A stretch of DNA of 56,079 nucleotides from Chloroflexota bacterium (GCA_012516075.1 JAAYXE010000184.1:1-56079); one strand, 5' to 3'; shown: positions 8,139 through 16,185, numbered from the stretch's first letter. Made by a program: numbers and translations. The notes: generated by a model not told the origin, from the letters alone.

Positions 8139-9356
8139 TCAGTTCCCGATCTGAACGAAGGGAACAAAGATTTGCTTATCAAGCTGCGCGGAAGACCCAA
8201 CCGTGGTCACATTGGCGGTCACCGGCCCGTGCCAGGTTCGCTTCCCGGACGTGTCAACATCCACCAGCCAGTAATACCACCGTCCGCTGTCAGGCACGCT
8301 GTCGGTATGGGCATATGTCTTTCCGTGAGCGCCATCCGGCGTCCCCGGGAAGGTGGCAACCAGCTCCGCCCCACTGCTTACGCTGCTGTTCGAGCGGTAG
8401 AGCTTGAATTCGTAATGGTCCACTTCCGAAGCCGTTTTCCACGAAAGGCTGACTTTATTTTCGGATACCCCGGTAACGCTGAAGTCCACCAGCGTGACAG
8501 CGTTCGGCTCGGTCGGCTCAGGGGTGGATGTAAAAGTGATGGCCGGCGGAACGGGGAAAGTGGAGGTCGGGGTGGGCGTGTTTGTTGGCGTAACGGATGT
8601 TGCGGTTGGCGGCGGAAGGGTCACGCCGGGCGGCTGGGTCTGCGTGGGCGTGTTCGTTGGCGAAACGGGTGTTGCGGTTGGCGGCGTAGGGGTCACACCA
8701 GGCTGCACCTGGATCTGAAAGCCGTCGATGGCGCCCGATCCGTTCAGGGTGATGCGCGCATAATCAATGCCCGACAGATTGACCGCTACCGTGGCCAGTC
8801 CGTTGTTGCCCACGTTCGGGATCTGGACCGTGGCCAGCAGGGTGCCGTCCGGGCCGCCGGAGTAGAACTGTCCGTGCGCGCCGCCTTCCTCGTCTTCCAC
8901 GTCGAGGACGTACAGATAATCGATGGAAACCACCCCGGCGCCCAGATTGCGGAAGTCAAAATTAAAGAATGAATCCGGTTCATCCGCGTCGTCCGGATCG
9001 GTCGAGTCCATATCCTCGCTCAGGATGAGCACATTCCCCAGCTGCGGCTTAAACAAATCCGGATCTCCCCCGGAGCAGTCATCCAGTGTTCCACCGCCGC
9101 AGGTGGCGTCGAAGATCATGGCCGAATTCACCCCCGGTCGGGATGGAAGATGGCCAAAGACTTCGACATATCCGGGGATCACACCCTCACCACCCGAAAT
9201 GCCGTAGCCGGGCGTGAGCGTGCTGACCATCGTGCCAGGCGCAAGCCCTTCGAAGTCAATATAAATGGTCTCCACGGTCCCCTGCCCCATGACCGGAGAA
9301 ACCAGCAGGAACAGGACGAATAGACTGCACAGCAGTATTAGCAGGTTGCGTTTCAT
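8139..9356 (-). CDS. Secreted Thr/Pro-linker protein with C-terminal FN3-like domain
   Basis: 405 residues. Signal peptide 1-24 ending near VMGQG. Residues 30-215 form an acidic, beta-rich domain (IDFEGLAPGT at its start, Asp-rich DSTDPDDADEPD in the middle) resembling carbohydrate-binding or adhesin jelly rolls. Residues 220-285 are a duplicated Thr/Pro linker with the unit PTATPVSPTNTPT repeated. About 295-390 is fibronectin type III-like (VSLSWKTASEVDHYEFKLYR, then a WYYWLVDVD strand). It ends KQIFVPFVQIGN. No catalytic motif is recognised. The next gene on the strand is the C25 protease, 43 bases away, so this may be a co-expressed surface protein or substrate. No specific function can be assigned. 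Confidence 0.8.
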   Translation of the reverse strand: MKRNLLILLCSLFVLFLLVSPVMGQGTVETIYIDFEGLAPGTMVSTLTPGYGISGGEGVIPGYVEVFGHLPSRPGVNSAMIFDATCGGGTLDDCSGGDPDLFKPQLGNVLILSEDMDSTDPDDADEPDSFFNFDFRNLGAGVVSIDYLYVLDVEDEEGGAHGQFYSGGPDGTLLATVQIPNVGNNGLATVAVNLSGIDYARITLNGSGAIDGFQIQVQPGVTPTPPTATPVSPTNTPTQTQPPGVTLPPPTATSVTPTNTPTPTSTFPVPPAITFTSTPEPTEPNAVTLVDFSVTGVSENKVSLSWKTASEVDHYEFKLYRSNSSVSSGAELVATFPGTPDGAHGKTYAHTDSVPDSGRWYYWLVDVDTSGKRTWHGPVTANVTTVGSSAQLDKQIFVPFVQIGN

Positions 9357-9812
9357 GGCGTCTTACCCTTCCCTTCGTGAAAAATAATAAGCTCCTCAAT
9401 GCCGGAAGTGCCTGCACCGCCGGCCCGGCGCACGATAACACCGCCGCCGATTACTGGTATCCCCATCACTGTTTGTTGAATGAACGAGCGCCCGAGGAGA
9501 ATGCAATTTTTGATCTGAGGATCAGGGTCATTGAATGAGTAGCGCCCTCTCTCAAAAATCCAGCCCACCCTCAGTTCCTGGATACCTGGTGGAGAGATCG
9601 CTGAAAATGGAGGCCTACTTCCTCCCAGAGATACACCCTCCTTATTCTTTTGTGATGTCCGGAGACTTCGATTTACTGATGGCAGAGGATCTACACCCCA
9701 CCCCTCTGCCGGCCGATGCTGGCTGCAGTGATATTAATGCTGAACTCATTATATCAGAAATGCGTACCAGCCAAACTGCAGAAAAATGGTTGAAATATCG
9801 GTCTTGTCATAA
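9357..9812. other. Long gap upstream of the exported-protein block
   Basis: About 455 bases without a convincing gene. On minus there is a possible promoter (TTTGGC-N16-TATAAT, 9775 to 9748), implying an untranslated leader near 385 bases. One minus frame is free of stops from about 9733 to 9353, and its TGA overlaps the ATG of the next gene. Its only candidate start is a GTG at 9568 without a ribosome binding site. It could be a leader RNA, a decayed gene or a poorly recognised small protein. Confidence 0.4.
9748..9775 (-). promoter_or_regulatory. Possible promoter for the exported-protein genes
   Basis: Minus TTTGGC (9775 to 9770), 16-base spacer, TATAAT (9753 to 9748). The -10 is perfect and the -35 weak. 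It is the only good -10 seen upstream of the secreted-protein gene. Confidence 0.45.
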
Positions 9813-9869
9813 TAAAAAACCCCGGCCCGCCGGCTGTCCCTGCTCAGGAACGGCCGGCGGGCCGGGGTT
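9813..9869 (-). terminator. Intrinsic terminator after the 40-residue membrane protein
   Basis: A perfect 17 bp stem, AACCCCGGCCCGCCGGC against its complement (9818-9834 with 9853-9869), is followed on minus by a T tract. It ends the uvrC / small membrane protein transcript. Confidence 0.93.
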
Positions 9870-9897
9870 TCCCGGCTTTCGAGAGGTTATCGACTGA

Positions 9898-10020
9898 TTA
9901 ATAGACGACCATCGTCAGGATCATCGAAAGGATAATCATGACGCCGACGACGGCAAAAATGATTTGATTAATTTTCAGACTGCGAGCCTCTCGTTTTGAC
10001 AGTTCTTTCTTCTTTGCCAT
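9898..10020 (-). CDS. Small single-span membrane protein (40 aa)
   Basis: ATG at 10020 with GGAG seven bases upstream. The first 17 residues are highly basic and charged (MAKKKELSKREARSLK). The rest is one hydrophobic helix (IIFAVVGVMIILSMILTMVV) ending in Tyr. This layout suggests a positive-inside, N-in/C-out membrane peptide. It lies 50 bases downstream of uvrC on the same strand and right before a strong terminator, so it is the last gene of the uvrC transcript. The RBS, codon use and terminator support a real gene. Family not recognised; a SecE- or cytochrome-assembly-like helper cannot be ruled in or out. Confidence 0.75.
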   Translation of the reverse strand: MAKKKELSKREARSLKINQIIFAVVGVMIILSMILTMVVY

Positions 10021-10070
10021 TTTCAATCTCCATCATCCTTCCTGCCCCTCCGGCGGGGATTCCATTCCCG

Positions 10071-11933
10071 TTATTCCAGATAGCTCTTGATCGCCTGCGC
10101 CAGTTCGGGGGTAATGCCATTCACCAACTGCAGCTCTTTCAACGAAGCTTCCCGGATGTTTTCAATCGAACCAAAAGTATTCAACAGCGCCTTACGCCGG
10201 GCCGGCCCGATTCCGGGGATGGCATCCAGGCGAGAGGCAACCCCGGCTTTATCCCGCCGGCTGCGGTGGGCCGTGATCGCGAAGCGGTGCGCTTCATCTC
10301 GCACGCGCTGCACCAGGTACAGAGCCTGTGAATGGCGCGGCAGGACCACAGGCAGCGGCCGGCCAGGCAGGAAGAGCTCCTCATTCTGTTTCGCCAGTCC
10401 GGCGACCGGGACCTTCCCCAGCAGGCCGAAGCGCTCCAGCACCGTCACCGCCCTGGCGAGCTGTCCCTTCCCGCCATCCACGATCAGCAGGTCCGGGAGG
10501 ATCGAGAAAGCCCGGTCGGGTTTCTTCCCGGGGGCATCTCCGCTCTCCAGCGCCGCTTTCCAGCGGTTGAAGCGCCGGGTCAGCACCTCTTCCATGCTGG
10601 CGAAATCATCCGGCCCGACCACGGTGCGGATGTTGAAGCGGCGGTAGAGCTTTTTACTGGGCACACCCTGTTCAAAAACCACCATACTACCTACCGCCGC
10701 GGTCCCCTGGGTATTCGATATGTCGAAGCACTCGATGCGGTTGATCGGCTCCTTGAGCTCCAGGGCTTCCTTAAGTTCAATCAGCGCCTGTTCCTGGCGG
10801 TGACGGTCGGCCTGCCACTGCGCTTTCAACACCTGCAGTGTTTCAGCGGCATTCTCAGCCGCCAGTTTCAACAGCTCCTGCTGCTGGCCTTCGCGCGGCA
10901 CAAAGATCTCCACCTTCTGCCCGCTGCTCTTCTGGTTGAGCCACTGGCGGATGATCTGCAGTTCCTCCACTTCCTGAGGCAGCAGCACCTGGTCAGGGAC
11001 AGTGGCCGCCTGGTCGTAGAACTGCTTCAGGAATTGGGCCATTACGTCCGAGTCGGGTGTATCCTCGGCGCCTTCCAGCACGAAATAATCGCGCCCGATC
11101 AGTTTCCCGCCGCGGATGAAGAACACCTGCACCACAGCCTCTCCATTCGAACGCGCCATGGCAAGCACATCCGAATCAACGTAATCCGGTGAGACCACTT
11201 TCTGGCGTTCGACGACGTTTTCAATCGCCCGGATCTGGTCGCGCAGGGCAGCTGCCTTCTCAAAACGCAGTTCTTCCGCCGCCCGTTCCATCTCCACCCT
11301 CATGCGCGAGACGATTTCTTCGGTGCGGCCGCTCAGGAACTGGCACAGGTCATCGATCATCTGGCGGTATTTTTCCTTGCTCACCGCACCGATGCAGGGC
11401 GCAGAACACAGCTTGATATCATGATAAAGACAGGCGCGCTCGTCCTGGCCGGTGATTTCACGGTCGCAGGTAAGATAAGGGAAAATGCGCCGCAGGACGT
11501 CCAGCGTCTGGTGAACGGCCCACACACTGGTGTAAGGGCCGAAGTAGCGCGAGCCATCGTTGACCATCTGGCGGGTGACGGTCACCTTGGGGAATGGGTC
11601 TGCCCAGTGAACCTTGATGTAGGGATAGCGCTTATCGTCTTTAAGGCGCACATTGTAGTGCGGCCGGTATTTCTTGATCAGGTTCATCTCGAGGATCAGC
11701 GCTTCAAGCTCTGAATCCACGACGATCCACTCGATATCAGCAATTTTGCGCACAAGCTGGTTGGTTCTGGGGTGATGACTGTTGCTGGAGTGGAAGTATG
11801 ACCTGACCCGGTTGCGTAAATTAATAGCCTTACCGACGTAAATCACCTTTCCCGCTGCATCTTTCATCAAGTAACAGCCGGGTTTGGTGGGCAGGTTATC
11901 GAGCAGGGAAGTAATATGCTCAGAAACTTTCAT
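10071..11933 (-). CDS. uvrC: Excinuclease ABC subunit C (UvrC)
   Basis: 620 residues, full length for the family. It makes both incisions flanking a DNA lesion in nucleotide excision repair, acting with UvrA and UvrB. Seen in order: GIY-YIG nuclease (about 14-95, with GCYLMKD and VIYVGKAINLRNRV), the Cys-containing region DERACLYHDIKLCSAPC, UVR domain binding UvrB (about 200-240), the RNase H-like nuclease domain beginning near RIECFDISNTQGT and including LLIVDGGKGQL, and C-terminal helix-hairpin-helix motifs (RLDAIPGIGPARRKALL). Start ATG at 11933; the ribosome binding site is weak. It is transcribed divergently from pncC/cinA, with about 40 bases between the starts, so the promoters must overlap. 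Confidence 0.97.
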   Translation of the reverse strand: MKVSEHITSLLDNLPTKPGCYLMKDAAGKVIYVGKAINLRNRVRSYFHSSNSHHPRTNQLVRKIADIEWIVVDSELEALILEMNLIKKYRPHYNVRLKDDKRYPYIKVHWADPFPKVTVTRQMVNDGSRYFGPYTSVWAVHQTLDVLRRIFPYLTCDREITGQDERACLYHDIKLCSAPCIGAVSKEKYRQMIDDLCQFLSGRTEEIVSRMRVEMERAAEELRFEKAAALRDQIRAIENVVERQKVVSPDYVDSDVLAMARSNGEAVVQVFFIRGGKLIGRDYFVLEGAEDTPDSDVMAQFLKQFYDQAATVPDQVLLPQEVEELQIIRQWLNQKSSGQKVEIFVPREGQQQELLKLAAENAAETLQVLKAQWQADRHRQEQALIELKEALELKEPINRIECFDISNTQGTAAVGSMVVFEQGVPSKKLYRRFNIRTVVGPDDFASMEEVLTRRFNRWKAALESGDAPGKKPDRAFSILPDLLIVDGGKGQLARAVTVLERFGLLGKVPVAGLAKQNEELFLPGRPLPVVLPRHSQALYLVQRVRDEAHRFAITAHRSRRDKAGVASRLDAIPGIGPARRKALLNTFGSIENIREASLKELQLVNGITPELAQAIKSYLE

Positions 11934-11961
11934 AGCCTATTTATTCTAACATGTTGAAAAG

Positions 11962-11967
11962 TATAAT
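11962..11967 (+). promoter_or_regulatory. -10 box placing the pncC start at the 5' end of its mRNA
   Basis: A perfect TATAAT ends seven bases before the ATG at 11975, so transcription would begin at or next to the start codon (leaderless mRNA). No clear -35 is seen. Confidence 0.55.
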
Positions 11968-11974
11968 TCAGGTT

Positions 11975-12730
11975 ATGAAAACTGATAGGATTGAGGTTCA
12001 AGTAGGCGAACTGCTGCGCAACAGGGGCATGCGCCTTGCGGTTGCCGAGTCGTGCACGGGCGGGCTGATCAGCCACCGCATCACCAATGTACCCGGTTCT
12101 TCTGTATACTACCTGGGCGGGGTCACCTCGTACGCCAACGAAGTCAAAATCCGGATCCTGGGCGTCCGGCCGGAGACGCTGGAGCGCCATGGGGCCGTGA
12201 GCCGCGAAACGGTGCTGGAGATGGCCCGGGGCGTGCGCCGTCTGCTGAATGCGGACGTCAGCATCGCCATCAGCGGCATTGCCGGGCCAGACGGCGGCAC
12301 CCCTGAGAAGCCGGTCGGCCTGACCTGGATCGGTTTGAGCGCCGCAGACGGGACGGAGGACGCCTGGCGCTACATCTGGCCGGGCGACCGGCTGCAGGTG
12401 AAAGAGCAGTCCGCCGAACAGGCGCTGAAACTGCTGGCTGCTTATCTGGCTGGTGATCTATCCGCCGCTGCTCATCCTGAACAGCCCGGATGGCAGAAGA
12501 TTGGCAGGGTATCCGCCCGCTTCGAGGCAGAGGGCAGAGTGACCCCGCAGGAATTTGAATGGCAGGGCGAGAAATACCGGGTCGAATCGACCGGGCGCCA
12601 GTGGCAGGACGAACTGGGCAGCCACGTGCTGGTGATGGTCCCTTCCCGCCAGGTGTACGAGCTCCTTTACCACGCCGGCGAGCAGACCTGGTATCTCAAA
12701 ATGCCCGCTGAACAGGCACGGCGAGCGTAA
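11975..12730 (+). CDS. PncC/CinA-C nicotinamide-nucleotide amidase with C-terminal extension
   Basis: 251 residues from ATG 11975; an in-frame ATG at 11951 is less likely because it lies upstream of the TATAAT. Residues 1-160 are the CinA C-terminal (PncC) domain: AESCTGGLISHRITNVPGSS with the catalytic Ser, GVTSYANEVK, and SGIAGPDGGTPEKPVG. Known reaction: deamidation of NMN to nicotinate mononucleotide, recycling NMN from DNA ligase and other enzymes. The last ~80 residues (from about GWQKIGRVSARFE) form an extra beta-rich domain with GEKYRVESTGRQW, similar in style to DUF6504-like domains; that likeness is inference. The N-terminal COG1058 part of full CinA is absent. It shares a bidirectional terminator with the convergent metG. 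Confidence 0.9.
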   Translation: MKTDRIEVQVGELLRNRGMRLAVAESCTGGLISHRITNVPGSSVYYLGGVTSYANEVKIRILGVRPETLERHGAVSRETVLEMARGVRRLLNADVSIAISGIAGPDGGTPEKPVGLTWIGLSAADGTEDAWRYIWPGDRLQVKEQSAEQALKLLAAYLAGDLSAAAHPEQPGWQKIGRVSARFEAEGRVTPQEFEWQGEKYRVESTGRQWQDELGSHVLVMVPSRQVYELLYHAGEQTWYLKMPAEQARRA

Positions 12731-12747
12731 AGCCGCACTAAACTGGC

Positions 12748-12790
12748 AAAAAAAAGCGTGCCGCAGGAACGATCTGCGGCACGCTTTTTT
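12748..12790. terminator. Bidirectional terminator between pncC and metG
   Basis: AAAAAAGCGTGCCGCAG (12750-12766), 7-base loop, and its perfect complement ending in T6 (12774-12790). The A and T tracts serve both strands. Confidence 0.95.
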
Positions 12791-12811
12791 CAGGCAGGGT
12801 TGATCACAGCG

Positions 12812-14593
12812 CTAACCCAGGCGGGCGCGTTCTTCTTCGATGACGCTTTCGTCTAGTTTGCGGAACAGCGGCTCCGGCTTCTGCAGCGCCTTTCCCGGCT
12901 CCAGTTCCGAAGGCGCCCATTTCCCCGAGGCGGCTGCAGGATTGTAGCGCAGCACCTGGTGCTCACCAAGCGAGTCCTGCACCGTTTCCACATACTGCTC
13001 ACCAAAGAGCGGCTGCTGGTAACCCAGATAGGTATGCAGGCGCTCGCTGGTGTGGGGTAGGAAGGGAGCGAAGAGCACCTTCAGCGAATCGATCGCTTTC
13101 AAAGCGGTGTAGATCGATTTAGCGGCGGCTTCTTTATCGCTCTTAATCTCGAACCAGGGGGCGGCCTTATCCAGGTACTTGTTGACCTCCGTGGCCAGCC
13201 GCATTGCCTCCGCCAGCGCAGCGCGGAAGCTGGTGGTGTTCAGAAAGTTGCCTACGGTCTTGAAGCCGGCTTCCACGGCTGCCAGGATCTCCTGGTCCTC
13301 CGGGCGCAGCTCGCCCGGCACGGGTACGCAGCCGTCCCAGTGCTTATAAGAGAAGGAGAGCACCCGGTTCGCCAGGTTCCCCCAGGTGGCCACCAGTTCG
13401 TCATTATTGCGGCGCACAAAACCGCTCCAGTCCCAATCGGTGTCCTTGGTTTCGGGCATGTTGGCGGTCAGGTAGTAGCGCAGGGGATCGGGATCGTAGC
13501 GCGACAGGAAGTCCAGCCCCCAGACGGCCCAGTTACGGCTGCCAGAAATCTTACGACCTTCCAGGTTCATAAATTCATTTGCCGGGACGTCGTAGGGCAG
13601 GTTTAAGGGACCGCTGTCGCGCTCCTCAAAAATCTTCCCAAACCATTCGCCGGTGCCGATGAGCTGCGCCGGCCAGATGATGGCATGGAAGGGAATGTTG
13701 TCTTTGCCGATGAAGTAGTAAGTGCGGGCTTCAGGCTGAGTCCACCAGTCGCGCCAGGCGCCGGCCTGCCCTTCAAGCTGCGACCACTCGATGGCCGCCG
13801 AAAGATAACCGATGACCGCCTCGAACCATACGTACAGACACTTGCCTTCCCAGCCTTCCACCGGCACCGGAATGCCCCAGTCCAGATCGCGGGTGATGGC
13901 CCGTCCGTGCAGGCCTTCGGTCAGGATCTGGCCCAGCGACTGGCGCAGCACGTTCGGCCGCCAGAAATGCTCACGGGTGCGCAGATAATCCACCAGTGCG
14001 GGCTGCAGCTTCGCCAGATCCAGGTAGAAATGCTCTGTCTCCAGCAGTTCCGGAGTGGAACCATCGATCTTCGAACGGGGATCGATCAACTGGGTGGCAT
14101 CCAGCAGGTTGCCGCAGTTATCGCACTGGTCGCCGCGTGCGTTCGGGTAGCCGCAGATGTAGCAGGTGCCTTCCACATAGCGGTCGGGGAGAAAGCGCTT
14201 CTGCGAGGGGGCATACCACTGTTTCTGCCTGTCGGTGTACAGGTTCCCTGTTTTCTTGAGTGCCAGAAACATCGCCTGCGAAACTTTAAAATGATTCTCG
14301 GTATGCGTGCTGGTGAACAGATCGTAGGTCAGCCCCAGCTTCTGGAAAAGGTCCAGGAAGCTGCTGTGAAACTCGAGGTACACCTGCAGGGGTGTTTTCC
14401 CTTCCGCGTCCGCGCGCACCGTAACCGGCGTCCCGTGCGCATCGGATCCAGAAACCATCAACACCCTGCGTCCGGCCAGCCGCTGGTAGCGGGCAAAGAT
14501 ATCCGCCGGCAGATAAGATCCGGTGATGTTGCCCACATGGATGTGCGAATTTGCATAAGGCCAGGCTGCGGTAACAAGAACATGCTCAGCCAT
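12812..14593 (-). CDS. metG: Methionyl-tRNA synthetase
   Basis: 593 residues. Charges tRNA-Met with methionine in the cytoplasm. Seen: class I HIGH motif as HIHVG (17-21), Zn-binding knuckle with CYICG and CDNCG (CxxC ... CxxC), tryptophan-rich active site (YVWFEAVIGY), GKDNIPFH, and the KMSKS loop in the variant form GRKISGSRN. Then the alpha-helical anticodon-binding domain (about 390-520). No C-terminal tRNA-binding (EMAP/Trbp111) domain is present, so it is the short form. Start ATG 14593 with GGAGGAG seven bases upstream. It stands alone behind a structured leader with its own promoter and a terminator (14631-14931); a leader peptide rich in Met codons suggests control by Met-tRNA supply. 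The KISGS variant should still hold the catalytic loop, as similar variants occur in other bacteria. Confidence 0.97.
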   Translation of the reverse strand: MAEHVLVTAAWPYANSHIHVGNITGSYLPADIFARYQRLAGRRVLMVSGSDAHGTPVTVRADAEGKTPLQVYLEFHSSFLDLFQKLGLTYDLFTSTHTENHFKVSQAMFLALKKTGNLYTDRQKQWYAPSQKRFLPDRYVEGTCYICGYPNARGDQCDNCGNLLDATQLIDPRSKIDGSTPELLETEHFYLDLAKLQPALVDYLRTREHFWRPNVLRQSLGQILTEGLHGRAITRDLDWGIPVPVEGWEGKCLYVWFEAVIGYLSAAIEWSQLEGQAGAWRDWWTQPEARTYYFIGKDNIPFHAIIWPAQLIGTGEWFGKIFEERDSGPLNLPYDVPANEFMNLEGRKISGSRNWAVWGLDFLSRYDPDPLRYYLTANMPETKDTDWDWSGFVRRNNDELVATWGNLANRVLSFSYKHWDGCVPVPGELRPEDQEILAAVEAGFKTVGNFLNTTSFRAALAEAMRLATEVNKYLDKAAPWFEIKSDKEAAAKSIYTALKAIDSLKVLFAPFLPHTSERLHTYLGYQQPLFGEQYVETVQDSLGEHQVLRYNPAAASGKWAPSELEPGKALQKPEPLFRKLDESVIEEERARLG

Positions 14594-14630
14594 AATCTCC
14601 TCCAGAAAATTCCTGAGAAAAGTAATAAAA

Positions 14631-14657
14631 GAAAAAGGCTGCCCGGATGGACAGCCT
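14631..14657 (-). terminator. Attenuator terminator before metG
   Basis: Read on minus: AGGCTGTCC, tetraloop ATCC, GGGCAGCCT, then TTTTTC. Nine pairs with one T-G wobble. It ends about 40 bases before the metG start, with no other gene between. The 5' arm plus loop GCTGTCCA is complementary over 8 bases to TGGACAGC in the leader ORF. Confidence 0.85.
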
Positions 14658-14679
14658 ATTGATTTTTCAGGTTCATTCG

Positions 14680-14796
14680 TCAGAGAGAGACCCGATCAAA
14701 AGATGCTGTCCAGCTCCAGGCGCGGCTGCACATCGCCATCATGCGCAGAGAGGACACCATCTGATCTTTCTTGCACCGGGACTTACAAATCGACAT
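14680..14796 (-). CDS. Met-rich leader peptide of metG (38 aa)
   Basis: ATG at 14796 with AGGTGG six bases upstream. The peptide carries Met at 1, 13, 19, 20 and 22, including the run ATG ATG GCG ATG (14742 to 14731), then Trp-Ser-Trp. Two control elements follow the run at once: CCTGGAG (14720 to 14714), complementary to CTCCAGG at the leader's own Shine-Dalgarno, and TGGACAGC (14712 to 14705), complementary to the terminator arm. A ribosome short of Met-tRNA would stall on codons 19-22 and leave the second element free to open the terminator. An overlapping GTG frame (14876 to 14739) is an alternative reading. Not supported by homology. Confidence 0.62.
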   Translation of the reverse strand: MSICKSRCKKDQMVSSLRMMAMCSRAWSWTASFDRVSL

Positions 14797-14902
14797 TGCT
14801 TACCACCTGGAGGGCAATTTCCGGTCTGACAGACCAACCAGCGACCGGAAAGCAGCCGGCGGAGCCAGCTTTCCACTCAGAACACCCCGCCAGAGGCAAT
14901 TA

Positions 14903-14931
14903 AGTCTATAACTCTTGCATTTATTTGTCAA
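14903..14931 (-). promoter_or_regulatory. Sigma70-type promoter of the metG leader
   Basis: Minus TTGACA (14931 to 14926), 17-base spacer, TAGACT (14908 to 14903). The predicted 5' leader is about 300 bases; hairpins GGAAAGC/GCTTTCC and CCGGTC/GACCGG lie before the leader ORF. Confidence 0.82.
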
Positions 14932-14954
14932 GACAGGGTAAATCATTTGACTGC

Positions 14955-16124
14955 TCAGGAATCGCGCAGGATGCGAGCCAGCGAGGGGTGGCGCAGGCGG
15001 CGCAGCGCCCGGCCTTCTATCTGGCGAATGCGCTCACGCGTCAGCCCAAATTTCTGCCCCACCTCTTCCAGAGTGTGAGCGCGGTTGTTCCCCAGGCCAA
15101 AGCGCATGCGCAGCACACGCCCTTCACGCGGCGAAAGGCTGGCGAGCACCTCGTCGATCCGCTCGCGCAGCATGTTCTCATAAGCCGCCTGCGCCGGGCT
15201 GGGGGTGTTTTCATCCTCCACATATTGGCCCAGTTCGCCTTCGTCATCATCACCGACAGGGCTCTCGAGAGAAAGCACCGGCTGGGCGATCTGCAGCAGC
15301 CATCGCACCTTCGATGGGGTCGTCTCCAGGCGGGCCGCCAGTTCTTCTATATCCGGCGTGCGGCCCAGCTCCTGTTCCATCTCCTGGGTGGCACGATACA
15401 GCAGGCGCAGGCGGTCCGTCATATGCACGGGCACGCGAATGGTGCGGCTCTGGTCGGCTACAGCGCGCGAGACGCTTTGACGGATCCACCATGTGGCATA
15501 GGTGGAAAAGCGAAAGCCGCGGCGGTATTCATATTTTTCTACCGCTTTCATCAACCCGAGATTTCCCTCCTGGATCAGGTCCAGGAAGGGCACGCCGCGC
15601 CCCACGTAGCGGCGGGCAATGCTGACCACCAGACGGGTGTTGGCCTTGATCAACTTCTCGCGAGCCTGATGGCCCTGCTGGCGCAGCCGTTCCAGCTCGC
15701 TGCGCCGTTCTGCAGACGGCCGTGCGTCGGGCTGCCTGAGCTCCTGCTCGGCCAGTTGTCCCAGCTCGATACACTGCGCCAGCCGGACTTCCTCTTCTTC
15801 CGTAAGCAGCGGGACGTGGGCGGTCTCCTTTAAATACAGACTGACCGTATCTTCAATATCACCTGTTTCTAAAGAGGGGATGCCTGGGGCAGGCTGGAGG
15901 ATATCTTCTTCAAGCGATTCGATTGGGGGGAGATCAGCCTCGTGAAACGGTATGCCATTCCGCTGCAGCAGGGCGCGGATCCGCGGCAGCCACAGCTCAT
16001 ATTCACTTTCCCCCGTGTAAAATTCACGAATGTCCTGGTCGGTTATAAACCCTTTGACTTCTGCAATCTCTAATAACGCACTTAATACCTCTCCTGCTCG
16101 ACCACCTTCACCTGAAAACAGCAT
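14955..16124 (-). CDS. Primary-type RNA polymerase sigma factor (RpoD/SigA family)
   Basis: 389 residues. Directs RNA polymerase to -10/-35 promoters. N-terminal part with a weak region 1.1 (about 15-60), region 1.2 (DTVSLYLKETAHVPLLT), then region 2 with the hallmark YEYRRGFRFSTYATWWIRQS for -10 recognition and melting, region 3 (PVHMTDRLRLL onward), and region 4.2 helix-turn-helix (LEEVGQKFGLTRERIRQIEG) for the -35 box. The nearly canonical TTGACA/TATAAT promoters found all over this window fit such a factor. A short linker of ~45 residues replaces the long non-conserved region of proteobacterial RpoD. The DUF177 gene is 61 bases upstream on the same strand; metG follows but has its own promoter. 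It could be one of several group 1/2 paralogues. Confidence 0.93.
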   Translation of the reverse strand: MLFSGEGGRAGEVLSALLEIAEVKGFITDQDIREFYTGESEYELWLPRIRALLQRNGIPFHEADLPPIESLEEDILQPAPGIPSLETGDIEDTVSLYLKETAHVPLLTEEEEVRLAQCIELGQLAEQELRQPDARPSAERRSELERLRQQGHQAREKLIKANTRLVVSIARRYVGRGVPFLDLIQEGNLGLMKAVEKYEYRRGFRFSTYATWWIRQSVSRAVADQSRTIRVPVHMTDRLRLLYRATQEMEQELGRTPDIEELAARLETTPSKVRWLLQIAQPVLSLESPVGDDDEGELGQYVEDENTPSPAQAAYENMLRERIDEVLASLSPREGRVLRMRFGLGNNRAHTLEEVGQKFGLTRERIRQIEGRALRRLRHPSLARILRDS

Positions 16125-16185
16125 ACATACCCTCCTGGTCGGATGGCATCTGCACCCGGGTAGATTGAAGCATTCCTGGCAGTGG

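Noticed and set aside
9535..9897. A 120-codon plus-strand frame upstream of uvrC
   Set aside because: It crosses the strong 17 bp terminator and the palindrome gives its repeated Pro/Gly; no RBS.
13685..14662. A 325-codon plus-strand frame over metG and its terminator
   Set aside because: Antisense shadow; it runs through the metG leader terminator and lacks an RBS.
14739..14876. A 45-codon GTG frame with several Cys in the metG leader
   Set aside because: It overlaps the Met-rich leader ORF, which has the better RBS and the base-pairing logic. Kept only as an alternative reading.
14797..14897. Possible T-box or SAM riboswitch upstream of metG
   Set aside because: No GGGTGGNACCGCG and no SAM-I core was seen; the two hairpins there do not match a known class.
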